DNA from: Haliea sp.
Lineage (GTDB): Bacteria > Pseudomonadota > Gammaproteobacteria > Pseudomonadales > Halieaceae
NCBI GenBank assembly: GCA_016704305.1
Contig: JADJAL010000034.1
Span: 1-45,977 of the forward strand
Reading direction: 5' to 3'
Length of the DNA stretch: 45,977 nucleotides
The first letter of the stretch is position 1. Each line of letters opens with the position of its first letter. This document shows, piece by piece, positions 25,461 to 34,087 of the stretch. The notes beneath the pieces are model-generated. The model did no database searches and had not been told where the DNA came from. It was given only the letters and a program-made list of their open reading frames with translations. The translations under genes and the position numbers were made by a program.

Positions 25461-26618
25461 CTAGTCCTTGGGTAAGCCCAATACGCGACGGGCGATGATG
25501 TTCTTGTTGATCTGTGTAGTGCCCCCAGCTATCGAAGTAGCGCGGCTGTAGAGCCGGTTGTCGCCCCAATCGCCGCGCTGTGCCTCGGCACCCAGCACAC
25601 TGGCGCTGGTTTCACCGATCAACTGTTCGATGTCGCTCCAGCTCTGCTTGGTGATGGAGGACTCGGCGCCCGGGGGTCGCCCGTTCAGTTCGCCGGCAAT
25701 GCACACATCGGCGAGCGCCTTCTGGTATTCGCCATACAGGTAGACACGCGCCAGTTGCTGGCGCGCAATCGGGTCGCGGCTGACCGGTAAGCCATCGACT
25801 TCGCGTTCCCGCGCGGCCTGGATCAGTCGGGCGATTTTCTTGCGCACGCCCAGATGGAGGTTGGCGACGCCGGCGCGCTCGTTGCTCAAGGTGGTCATGG
25901 CCACCTGCCAGCCCTGGTTGACGGGGCCCAGCAGTGCGGAGGTTGGCGCGCGCACGTCCTCGAAAAAGATCTCGGAAAATTCGTCCTCCCCGGTCAGGGT
26001 GGTGAGTGGTTTTACGGTGATGCCGGGCAGGTGCATGTCTACCAACAGGCAGGTGATGCCCTGGTGTTTGGGTGCGTCGGGATCAGTCCTGACCAGCAGC
26101 TCACAGTAGTCCGCCAGGTGCCCCAGCGTATTCCACACTTTCTGCCCGTTGACAATAAAGTGGTCGCCGTCCAGCACCGCGCGGCAGCGCAGCGACGCTA
26201 GGTCGGAGCCGGCGCCCGGCTCGGAAAAGCCCTGGCACCAGATGTCGTCACCGCGCTGCATGCGCGGCAGTAGCGTGCGTTTTTGTTCTTCGGTGCCCCA
26301 GGCCATGATGGAGGGCGCAATGTTGGCAAGGCCGATGGGGTTGAGGGCAGCGGGTGCTTCGGCGCGGTGCATTTCCTCGGCGAGCACGACCTGCTCCATC
26401 ACGCCCGCGGCGCGACCGCCGTATTCGGCTGGCCAGGAGATCGCTGCATACCCGGCATCCGCCAGCTTCCTGTTCCAACGGCGCAGCGCGTCGAGTTGTT
26501 CCGGGTTGAGCGCGCCGCGATTACTTAGCCCACGTAATTCCTCGTCCAGGTTGTGCTGCAGCCACTGCCGTACTTCCATGCGAAACGGCAGGGTGTCGGG
26601 TGGATAGCGATAATCCAT
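25461..26618 (-). CDS. Acyl-CoA dehydrogenase, probable catalytic subunit
   Basis: I chose ATG 26618 (MDYRYPPDTLPFRMEVRQWL) because GGAG precedes it; the open frame extends to 26795 without ACAD features. The product is about 385 residues. It has CQGFSEPGAGSDLASLRCRA, VNGQKVWNTLGHLADYC, and TLSNERAGVANLHLG with Glu at the IVD-type catalytic position. The C-terminus ATSIAGGTTQINKNIIARRV has Gly where MCAD has its Glu. It is the first gene of a two-ACAD leftward unit, with operator D 111 nt upstream in the region shared with the divergent CoA transferase. Confidence 0.9.
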   Translation of the reverse strand: MDYRYPPDTLPFRMEVRQWLQHNLDEELRGLSNRGALNPEQLDALRRWNRKLADAGYAAISWPAEYGGRAAGVMEQVVLAEEMHRAEAPAALNPIGLANIAPSIMAWGTEEQKRTLLPRMQRGDDIWCQGFSEPGAGSDLASLRCRAVLDGDHFIVNGQKVWNTLGHLADYCELLVRTDPDAPKHQGITCLLVDMHLPGITVKPLTTLTGEDEFSEIFFEDVRAPTSALLGPVNQGWQVAMTTLSNERAGVANLHLGVRKKIARLIQAAREREVDGLPVSRDPIARQQLARVYLYGEYQKALADVCIAGELNGRPPGAESSITKQSWSDIEQLIGETSASVLGAEAQRGDWGDNRLYSRATSIAGGTTQINKNIIARRVLGLPKD

Positions 26619-26934
26619 CGGGGGGGCTCCGGCGCAGTTGGAATTGTTATGCTTGCGTCTTGAAATGTCTTGAAAAGTCCTGCGGCAACCGGGCGACAAT
26701 AGCGCCTGATTTGTGCGGAAGTGTATTACAAGACAAATACCTTGTAAAACATTTCGCAGGCGTGCGATACTTTTTTGGAGCATGAAATCTCGCATTATGC
26801 TCGTGCGTCAGCGAGTAAATCAGTCTGGTCATCGCGCGCGTGCAGTGCGGAAATGGGCTCGCATAACGGCCCGCCACTACGCGCCACTGCATGCCACTAC
26901 ACGCTTTACAGAACAATAGAACAGGACATAAACC
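26619..26934. other. Divergent control region between ACAD pair and CoA transferase
   Basis: This is a 316-nt AT-richer region without a gene. It contains operator D (26729-26744) within the longer inverted repeat TTACAAG-N8-CTTGTAA. Promoters for both directions must lie here, but none stands out enough to place. Confidence 0.5.
26729..26744. promoter_or_regulatory. Putative palindromic operator, site D
   Basis: CAAGACAAATACCTTG has symmetry extended by flanking TTA and TAA to 22 bp. It lies 111 nt from the leftward ACAD start and 191 nt from the rightward CoA transferase start. It has the same pattern as sites A-C. Confidence 0.6.
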
Positions 26935-28156
26935 ATGACCGATGTAATGAAAGGTGTTCGTATCCTGGAAGTCGCGGAGCACATGTTCGTGCCCACCGCC
27001 TCCGCCATACTGGCCGACTGGGGCGCCGATGTGATCAAGGTCGAGCACCACGAGCGCGGCGACGCAATGCGTGGCCTCGGCAGCACCGGCGTACTGGATC
27101 TGTCGAAAGGCGTGCACGTTCTCAACGAAAACGCCAATCGCGGCAAGCGCTCTATCGGCCTGGATCTGTCCAGCGAGGAGGGCGTGGAAGTGCTGTACGC
27201 GCTGGCGAAAACCTGCGATGTGTTCCTGGCGAACAAATTGCCGCAGGTTTTGGAAAAGCTGCGCATCGATGTGCAGGACATTCGCAAGCACAATCGCGAC
27301 ATTATCTATGTTCGCGGCACCGCCTCGGGTCCTAAAGGGCCGGACGGCAATCGCGGCGGCTACGATATGACCAGTTTCTGGTGCCGCAGCGGCTGCGCCT
27401 ACAGCGTCAGCCCACCGGGCATGGGTTTTGTGCTGCCGCAACCCGGCCCGGGTTTTGGCGATTCCATCGGCGGCATGACCATTGCCGGCGGCATTGCTGC
27501 AGCGCTGTACAAGCGCGAGCGAACCGGCGAGCCCTCGGTGGTGGATGTCTCATTACTGGCGGCTGGCGTCTGGGCGATGGGTGCCACGATAGCGCTGTCC
27601 GGCCAGAGTGGAAAACCCTGGCAGTTGGGTGGCGGCGGTGCCTCCGGTTCCAGTAATCCGCTGACAGGCCTTTATAAAACCTCCGACGAGCGTTTTGTGT
27701 CACTGGTCATGCTGCAGGGGCTTTCACTACTGGCCGGACTTCTGCCGCCATATCGACCGGCCCGACCTGATCGATGATCCGCGTTTTGATTCGGTGGAGC
27801 ACCTGTCCGCCAATGCCGGCCAGGCCGGCGATATTATTCGCGCGGAGTTCGCAAGGCATACGCTGGCGGAGTGGACCGCGAAATTCCAGACCCTGAAGGG
27901 CCAGTGGGCGCCGGTGCAGAATACGCTGGAAGTTGCTGCCGACCTGCAAGTGAGGGCCAACGGCTACATCACCAGTGCAAGCACGAAGGAGGGCACGACG
28001 TTTGAGCTGGTCTCCACGCCGGTGCAGTTCGACGAGCAGCCTGCAACGACCGCGCGAGCGCCCGAGTTCAACGAACATTGCGAAGAGATACTGTTGGAAG
28101 CGGGGATCGATGCGCAACGCATGATCGAGCTCAAGCTGGCGGGCGTGATTGCCTGA
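26935..28156 (+). CDS. CaiB/BaiF CoA transferase, frameshifted
   Basis: Two overlapping frames together encode a family III CoA transferase of about 406 residues. The first (26935 to about 27720) has RILEVAEHMFVPTASAILAD, ENANRGKRSIGLDLSSEEG and GYDMTSFWCRSGCAYS. The second continues HYWPDFCRHIDRPDLIDDP, then the C-terminal GQWAPVQNTLEV. The join is at GGGG 27717-27720; one G fewer restores MLQGFHYWPDF. GYD replaces the GHD of racemases, so transfer of CoA between acids is more likely than racemisation. It is divergent from the ACAD pair with operator D between. The break may be a sequencing error. Confidence 0.82.
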
Positions 28157-28193
28157 GCAGTTTAGATGACGGGAAATTGAAAAGAGGTTGCAA

Positions 28194-28214
28194 TATCTGA
28201 CGGGTCGTCAGATA
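28194..28214. promoter_or_regulatory. Putative operator upstream of the amidohydrolase-TetR unit
   Basis: TATCTGAC (28194-28201), a 5-nt spacer and GTCAGATA (28207-28214) form a perfect 8-bp inverted repeat 65 nt before the amidohydrolase ATG. It differs from the CAAG palindromes. It is a candidate site for the TetR protein encoded at the end of the same unit. Confidence 0.55.
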
Positions 28215-28279
28215 CTTCTGCGCAGTCCCGGCGCGACAGATCGCACCGGCCAATAACAATCCTGTAAAAGGAGCTGCGC

Positions 28280-29584
28280 ATGCAAATGGAAGACATGATA
28301 CTGGTCAGTGTCGATGACCACGTAGTTGAACCGCCGGACATGTTCCGCAACCACCTGACCGCAGAGTACCTGGCACAGGCGCCGAAGGTGACGCGCCTTC
28401 CCAGCGGTTGTGATGTGTGGGAATTCAACGGCCAGCAATTGCCGAACATCGGCTTGAATGCAGTGGTAGGTCGTGTGCCGGAAGAGTATGGCGTGGAGCC
28501 CACCTCCTATGACCAGTTGCGCAAGGGTTGTTACGACGTCCACGCGCGCGTCGCCGATATGAACGCCAACGGCGTGCTCGGTTCGATCTGCTTTCCGTCT
28601 TTTCCCGGCTTCGTCGGACAACTGTGGTCGTCCTGCAAGGACAAGACGCTGGCGCGCGTGATGTTGCAGGCCTACAACGACTGGCATATCGATGAGTGGA
28701 CGGGCAGTTACCCGGATCGATTCATTCCGCTCTCGATGCCGGCGATCTGGGATCCGCAACTGATGGCCGAGGAAGTGCGGCGCGTGGCCAGGAAGGGCTG
28801 CAGGGCGGTCAGTTTTACGGAGAATCCCGAGAAGCTCAAACTCCCAAGCATCCACTCCGAACACTGGGAACCCTTCTGGCAAGCTTGTGTCGATGAGGGC
28901 ATGACCATCCTGATTCATATTGGTTCGGGTGGTGGCATGGTGTTTCCCAGCATGGATTCGCCGGTCGAGGTGATGATCTCCACCACGCCGATCAGCATCG
29001 TGAATCTCGCGGCGGACCTGTTGTTCTCCACGTTGTTGCGCAAATACCCCACGCTGAAATTCGCGCTGTCCGAGGGCGGCATTGGCTGGGTGCCGTATTT
29101 TCTCGAGCGCGCGGACTACACCTACAAACACCACCACGCATGGACCCATCAGGACTTTGGCAAGAAATTACCCAGCGAGGTGTTTCGCGAGCATATCTTC
29201 AACTGCTTTATCGATGACAGGGCGGGCGTGCGCATGCGCGACCTGATCGGCATCGAAACCATCATGTGGGAATGTGATTACCCGCACTCCGACACTACCT
29301 GGCCGCGCGCGCCGGAAATTCTGTGGGAAAGTCTCGACGGTGTATCGGACGCCGATATCAATGCGATGACGCATGAAAATGCGATGCGCGCATTCGAGTG
29401 GGATTTCCAGGCGTCGAGGCCGCGCGAGCGCTGCACGGTCGGCGCGCTGCGGGCCGAGGCCCTCGATGTCGACCTATCCCTGATGAGCGGCGGTGGCGGC
29501 ATGGCGCCGCATGAAGAGGGGCGCCGCATTGTGACGGCGGCCGATATCATGAAGCAACTCGCCAACGCGTTTGTACAGCGTTAA
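28280..29584 (+). CDS. Amidohydrolase family protein (ACMSD-like TIM barrel)
   Basis: This is a 434-residue protein. It starts after SD AAGGAG (6 nt). The metal-ligand pattern of the Amidohydrolase_2 family is visible: VSVDDHVVEPPDMF near the N-terminus, ILIHIGSGGG centrally and MWECDYPHSDTTWP near residue 330. Relatives include decarboxylases and hydrolases of aromatic or acyl substrates such as ACMSD. They often lie beside ACAD and CoA transferase genes in mycobacteria and marine proteobacteria. The stop overlaps the start of the TetR gene by 14 nt, so the two are coupled. Substrate unknown. Confidence 0.87.
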   Translation: MQMEDMILVSVDDHVVEPPDMFRNHLTAEYLAQAPKVTRLPSGCDVWEFNGQQLPNIGLNAVVGRVPEEYGVEPTSYDQLRKGCYDVHARVADMNANGVLGSICFPSFPGFVGQLWSSCKDKTLARVMLQAYNDWHIDEWTGSYPDRFIPLSMPAIWDPQLMAEEVRRVARKGCRAVSFTENPEKLKLPSIHSEHWEPFWQACVDEGMTILIHIGSGGGMVFPSMDSPVEVMISTTPISIVNLAADLLFSTLLRKYPTLKFALSEGGIGWVPYFLERADYTYKHHHAWTHQDFGKKLPSEVFREHIFNCFIDDRAGVRMRDLIGIETIMWECDYPHSDTTWPRAPEILWESLDGVSDADINAMTHENAMRAFEWDFQASRPRERCTVGALRAEALDVDLSLMSGGGGMAPHEEGRRIVTAADIMKQLANAFVQR

Positions 29585-30218
29585 TGCAGGCAGCCAGGCG
29601 ATTGCCGATCTGCACGGTCGGCCGCTGGGTGCGCGCGCGCTTGAGAAACGCGGACTGATACTGGCCGCTACCCGGGCGCTGTTGGAAGAAAGGGGCCTGC
29701 GGGAAATACGAGTGGCCGATATCGCGCGCGCAGTGGACACCTCCCCGGCTACGTTCTATCAATATTTTTCCGCTGTAGAACATGTCGTACTGCATCTGGC
29801 CGCAGAGTTGAACAGCGAGATTCCAGCGCTGCTTGAACTATTCGATGGTATGTGGCGTGGCAAGGAAGGCCAGCGTCGCGCGTTCGAGGTGGTTAATTTC
29901 TTCTTCGACTACTGGGATCGGCATGGGCCGATACTGCGCATACGCAACCTTGCAGCGGAGGAGGGTGATGTCCGCTTCATGGCGCTGCGGCGCGATGCGA
30001 TGGAACCTGTTCTTGCAGCCATGGAGGCGTTGATGCGACGCAATACGGTTGGCAGCAAGGATCCGCTGATCGATCCACCCAGTGCAGCACTTGCAATGAG
30101 CGCGATCCTCGACAGGCTTGCAGCCGTGCACCAGGTCGTCGAGGGCGAGCGCGTGTCGCGCGATGCCCTGATGGGTACCTCGGCACAAATATTGTTTCGA
30201 ACGTTGACAGGAAAATAG
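29571..30218 (+). CDS. TetR family transcriptional regulator
   Basis: This is a 215-residue protein. The N-terminal HTH lies at about 27-75 (GLILAATRALLEERGLREI, then RVADIARAVDTSPATFYQYF) with the TetR signature. The C-terminal ligand domain is helical and has no motif that names its effector; an acyl-CoA is likely from the neighbours. No ATG is available in frame upstream of the HTH; TTG 29571, inside the amidohydrolase stop region, is the probable start. It is the only TetR gene in the window and so the first candidate for binding the CAAG palindromes at 5261, 12396, 19437 and 26729, or the palindrome at 28194. Confidence 0.86.
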   Translation: MYSVNAGSQAIADLHGRPLGARALEKRGLILAATRALLEERGLREIRVADIARAVDTSPATFYQYFSAVEHVVLHLAAELNSEIPALLELFDGMWRGKEGQRRAFEVVNFFFDYWDRHGPILRIRNLAAEEGDVRFMALRRDAMEPVLAAMEALMRRNTVGSKDPLIDPPSAALAMSAILDRLAAVHQVVEGERVSRDALMGTSAQILFRTLTGK

Positions 30219-30289
30219 CACTCACGTGCGAGCATCGGCATCGGCATTCAGGCCGGGCAGGCCGATGCGCAGCGCCTGCCGCGCAACCC

Positions 30290-30886
30290 TCAGTCCATGC
30301 CCAGTGACTGTTGCCCCGCCGCAGTGGGGGTGCCGCGCTGTTGCAGGCCGCTCTGGCCGCTGTCGAGGCTTGAGGCGTTGTTCAGGGTGCCGGGAAGAGG
30401 TTGCAGAAGTGATTTGCCCCAGCGGTGCTGCGGCATCACGTCGGTGATATCGTCCACGTCCACCACGGAAACAAAGCCGAACAGGGGCTGGATTGCTTGC
30501 CCGCCACCGCCGTGATTATCCCAGGTTGAATGCGTTGCGCTGGTTAACAGGTGCTGACGGTCGAATGTCAGCAGCAAGAATTCGCCATTGATACGCATGT
30601 CTCCCCAGTCGGCCGACAGGAAGTCCGCGCCCAGCGCGCCCAGGCTGAACCCCGCGCTGTCTTCGCGCACATGCCAATGCTCCCAGGCGAGCACAAATCC
30701 GGTGTCAGTCGCGGAGATCCTCAGCGGGGGTCCCAGGCGCTGCAGTACCTCGGCTAACGCGGTGTTTTGTGGAGGTATCTCCAGGTTATCCAGCGGGACG
30801 CCGAGGTCGTAGCGCCACTGCGAGCACGCCGGCAACAGCCAGCAGGCGAACGCAGCGCAGAGAATCCTGGCTGTTCTAGCCTTCAT
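30290..30886 (-). CDS. Putative lipoprotein of unknown function
   Basis: This is a 198-residue protein. The signal peptide ends in a lipobox (ACWLLPAC, Cys about 21). The mature part contains LAEVLQRLGPPLRISATD and FLLLTFDRQHLLTSATHS, which resemble the alpha/beta layout of small BamE/SmpA-like outer-membrane lipoproteins. The C-terminal 60 residues are polar and low-complexity (SSLDSGQSGLQQRGTPTAAG). It follows the other small lipoprotein on the same strand at 30 nt. Function unknown. Confidence 0.62.
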   Translation of the reverse strand: MKARTARILCAAFACWLLPACSQWRYDLGVPLDNLEIPPQNTALAEVLQRLGPPLRISATDTGFVLAWEHWHVREDSAGFSLGALGADFLSADWGDMRINGEFLLLTFDRQHLLTSATHSTWDNHGGGGQAIQPLFGFVSVVDVDDITDVMPQHRWGKSLLQPLPGTLNNASSLDSGQSGLQQRGTPTAAGQQSLGMD

Positions 30887-30916
30887 CGACTGGATACAGG
30901 CGTGTGGCGAACTCGG

Positions 30917-31243
30917 TCAGGACGTCGTTTTTATCAAAAAGAAAATAGCCCGGTCATAGCGGGTATCAATGCGCATGCGGTTGTACAGCACGAGGATCAG
31001 GCCTTCGCCCTCGGAGTGTTCAAACAGGTAATACAGTGCCGACTCACCATCGAGTGCGATGACCTGTGAGGGTGGGCCCAGCAGTGCCAGCACGTCACGA
31101 CGCGTGCTCTGGCCGTTGACCAGCTGCGCTGTCACAGTTGACTGCCAGTTGACCTCCACCCCGCGCTTACTTTCAAATTGGGCACATCCGGCCAGTAATA
31201 TCACGCTGAGCATCAGGGCGGCAGGTACGGCCGTTCGTTTCAT
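30917..31243 (-). CDS. Small BamE/SmpA-like lipoprotein
   Basis: I chose ATG 31243 because it starts a clean lipoprotein signal peptide, MKRTAVPAALMLSVILLAGC. The longer open frame to 31558 adds residues with no signal or family features. The 108-residue product contains LVNGQSTRRDVLALLGPPSQ and a strand-rich end, LILVLYNRMRIDTRYDRAIF. The G-x-S/T-x-x-D-V-x-x-x-L-G-x-P pattern is typical of BamE/SmpA-like domains. It precedes the second lipoprotein gene and is probably in one operon with it. Confidence 0.68.
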   Translation of the reverse strand: MKRTAVPAALMLSVILLAGCAQFESKRGVEVNWQSTVTAQLVNGQSTRRDVLALLGPPSQVIALDGESALYYLFEHSEGEGLILVLYNRMRIDTRYDRAIFFLIKTTS

Positions 31244-31575
31244 ACTGAGTTTTCCATGGTTAAAGAAAGAGGCACAGAATAGGCCATTGTGCATTCGACC
31301 GCCAAGTGGCAGCGAGGGTTTTTCTGCGCACCAAGCGCATAAAAGCTGCCTGCAAGTCGCAGTAATTGCGCAGGAACTGAGCCATGAACTGTTATCTGCC
31401 ACACAATTTGTTCGCTTTCTCGTACACCTTGTATTGCTCGAGGGTAACAACGCGTTGGCCAATGGCCTATAGTGCAAAAGGGGCAGTTGTGTCGAGTAGT
31501 GCGTAATGCAGCGGCACAACCAATTGTTCAATGCCATGCACGGCGATTGCATTGGCACGAGTCGGGGTTTACACG
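31244..31575. other. Divergent intergenic region
   Basis: This 332-nt region lies between the lipoprotein (-) and malonyl-CoA decarboxylase (+). The only regular element I see is the short inverted repeat GGCCAATGGCC (31457-31467), beside TATAGT. No gene is supported. Confidence 0.35.
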
Positions 31576-32947
31576 ATGATGGAAGAACCGGTCAAGAGTG
31601 ACACCATGGCGGGATTACCCGTGCGTTCGTATGCGGATCTCCCCTCGCGAACCTTCACCACGCTCGGTAGAACGCTGAGTTCCGTGCTCGATGTCGGCAG
31701 GGAGCTGCTGGCGCGGCGGCGCGCTTCACAACCGGCGTCACAGTCCTCCGCGGCGTATCTGATGTCTCTGTGCAAGGATCTGCTGGATCATCGCGGGGAG
31801 GCATCGGGCCTGGCGTTGGCGAGCGAAGTCGCCACCGGCTACCAGAAACTCCCGGCGGCCCAGCGCACGGATTTCTTTACTGGACTGGCCACCGAGTTCG
31901 ATGTCGATAGCGCTGCTGTTCTCGAGGCGGTCGAGAATTACCGCGCGGATAGTTGTATAGAGAACCTGTGGGCGATCAATCGCGCGGTGGAAGCACCGCG
32001 GCAGAAACTGTTCCGGCGAATCAACATGGCGCCAGAGGGTACGCGCACACTGGTGGCTATGCGTGGACACCTGTTGGAAATGATGAAGTCGAATGCCGCG
32101 CTGCGGGGCGTAGACTCCGACCTGAAGCACCTGTTTATCTCCTGGTTCAACAAGGGTTTTTGGAACTGCGGCGCATCGATTGGTCTTCACCGGCGATCGT
32201 GCTGGAAAAATTATCAACTATGAAGCGGTGCATGAAATCAACGGGTGGGACGATTTGCGCAGTCGCCTGCGCGAGGATCGACGCTGCTTCGCGTTCTTTC
32301 ACCCAGCGCTGGAGAATGATCCCCTGGTGTTCGTCGAAATTGCGCTGACGGACCGTATTCCCAATGCGCTGGCACCACTGCTGCTGCAGGAACGCGAAAA
32401 GCCCGCGATCGGGCGCGAGAATACCGTGGTGTTCTATTCCATCAGCAACTGCCACCCCGGCCTGGCCGGCATTACCTTCGGCAATTTCCTGATAAAAAAT
32501 GTGGTAGAGGAATTGAAAAAGGAAATCCCCGCGCTGAAGCACTTTGTCACGTTATCGCCGGTGCCGGGCTTTCGCGCCTGGTTGAGCAGCGCCGATCTGG
32601 CGGGTCTGGTGCCGGAGAAGCTGGTCGACAGGGTGAGGGAGCCGGTCGGGGCCGTGGTGGATACGCAAGTCTACGATGCGCTGCTCAAACTGTGCGCGCA
32701 CTACCTGCTGCGCGTAAAGTCCGGCAACCTGCCCCGCGATCCGGTAGCCCGCTTCCATCTTGGCAACGGTGCGCAGTTGCATGGGATACACGGCGGTGCG
32801 GATCTCTCCCCGAAGGGCCGTGAGCAGTCGGCTGGCATCATGGTGAACTACCTCTACGACCTGCCAAAGATCGAGGAATACCACGAGGCGTATTTCGACC
32901 AGGGCAAAATCGCGGTGTCGAAGTCGGTGAGCCGCCTGCTCGATTAG
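31576..32947 (+). CDS. Malonyl-CoA decarboxylase, frameshifted
   Basis: The frames together give a protein of about 458 residues. The N-terminal helical part contains RTDFFTGLATEFDVDSAAVL. The catalytic part contains SISNCHPGLAGITFGNFLIK, HFVTLSPVPGF and DPVARFHLGNGAQLHGI, matching conserved blocks around the active-site Ser and His of malonyl-CoA decarboxylase. Two breaks are evident. T5 at 32157-32161 needs six T to read GFLELRRIDWSSPAIVLEK. A5 at 32206-32210 needs six A to read EKIINYEAVHEI. Both are single-base homopolymer losses. The reaction is malonyl-CoA to acetyl-CoA plus CO2. ATG 31576 begins MMEEPVKSD; an upstream ATG at 31531 is possible. Confidence 0.83.
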
Positions 32948-33053
32948 CAGCAACATTTCGCCGCGCAATTCGCTGCGAAGGGGCCCATGACGCAGCACAT
33001 CCGTTATACTGCGCCGATCAGCGCGCAGCGCAGGCAATTCGGGGTTGGGACGC

Positions 33054-34043
33054 ATGTCCGACAATAATCGCATTCCGGTCGTGCAGGTCGGCAGCGGCGA
33101 AAAGTTCGTCAATAGCCGGGGCATTACGGCGATCAAGGACGGTATCAAATCCGCTGCAAACCCCGCCGAACGCCCGCGCAAGCCCGACTGGTTGCGCATC
33201 CGGGTGCGCGGCGGCGCCACGTTCGAGAAGGTGCAGGGCATTGTGCATGAGCACAAACTGGCCACCGTTTGTGAAGAAGCCAAGTGCCCCAATATGAGCG
33301 AGTGCTGGAGCGCCGGGACTGCGACGATCATGTTGATGGGCGATGTCTGTACCCGGGCCTGCCGCTTCTGCGCCGTCAACACCGGCAATCCACGCGGCGC
33401 TCTGGATGCGCAGGAGCCAGAGCACGTGGCGCGTTCCGTGCAGTTGATGAAGCTCAATTATGTCGTACTGACCTCGGTCAATCGTGACGACCTGGACGAT
33501 GGCGGCGCCGGACATTACGCCGCCTGTGTAAAACGCGTCATTGAAATCAACCCCGACACCGCAGTGGAAGCGCTGACGCCTGATTTTCTGGGCGCGCTGG
33601 ACGATGTCGAAACCGTGCTCGATTCCGGCATCACGGTGTTTGCGCAGAACATCGAGACCGTGCGCCGCCTGACCCATCCGGTGCGCGACCCGCGCGCGGG
33701 CTACCAACAGACGCTCACGGTATTGGCCCATGCCAAGGCCTACCGCCCGGACGTGCTGACCAAGACCAGCCTGATGCTGGGATTGGGGGAGACGGAGGAG
33801 GAGATCCTTGCGTGCATGGACGATCTCATCGCGGCAAGGGTCGACATCCTCACCCTTGGCCAATACCTGCAGCCGACGCTGAACCACTATCCAATCGATC
33901 GCTACGTCACCCCGGCCGAGTTCGAACAGTATCGCCAGTGGGGCCTGGAAAAAGGCTTTCTCGAAGTTGTGTCCGGCGTGCTGGTGCGCTCCAGTTACCG
34001 CGCCGAGCAGGTGCTGGCGAAAAATAACGTGGGACTCCCATAG
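33054..34043 (+). CDS. lipA: Lipoyl synthase
   Basis: This is a 329-residue radical-SAM enzyme from ATG 33054; the longer reading from a TTG at 33045 is less likely. The auxiliary cluster motif CEEAKCPNMSEC (Cys73, 78, 84) and the radical-SAM motif CTRACRFC (Cys99, 103, 106) are both intact. TSVNRDDLDDGGAGHYAAC and the C-terminal SSYRAEQ match LipA. It inserts two sulfurs into octanoyl groups on 2-oxoacid dehydrogenase and glycine cleavage proteins. It is not next to lipB here. TATACT at 33005-33010 may be the -10 box. Confidence 0.95.
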   Translation: MSDNNRIPVVQVGSGEKFVNSRGITAIKDGIKSAANPAERPRKPDWLRIRVRGGATFEKVQGIVHEHKLATVCEEAKCPNMSECWSAGTATIMLMGDVCTRACRFCAVNTGNPRGALDAQEPEHVARSVQLMKLNYVVLTSVNRDDLDDGGAGHYAACVKRVIEINPDTAVEALTPDFLGALDDVETVLDSGITVFAQNIETVRRLTHPVRDPRAGYQQTLTVLAHAKAYRPDVLTKTSLMLGLGETEEEILACMDDLIAARVDILTLGQYLQPTLNHYPIDRYVTPAEFEQYRQWGLEKGFLEVVSGVLVRSSYRAEQVLAKNNVGLP

Positions 34044-34087
34044 AACATCAGCCAGCCCCCGCCCTGCATGTCCTGGGCAGCACGCCC

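Noticed and set aside
30220..30290. CATCGGC...GCCGATG hairpin after the TetR gene as a terminator
   Set aside because: The stem is weak, the loop long and there is no U-tract.
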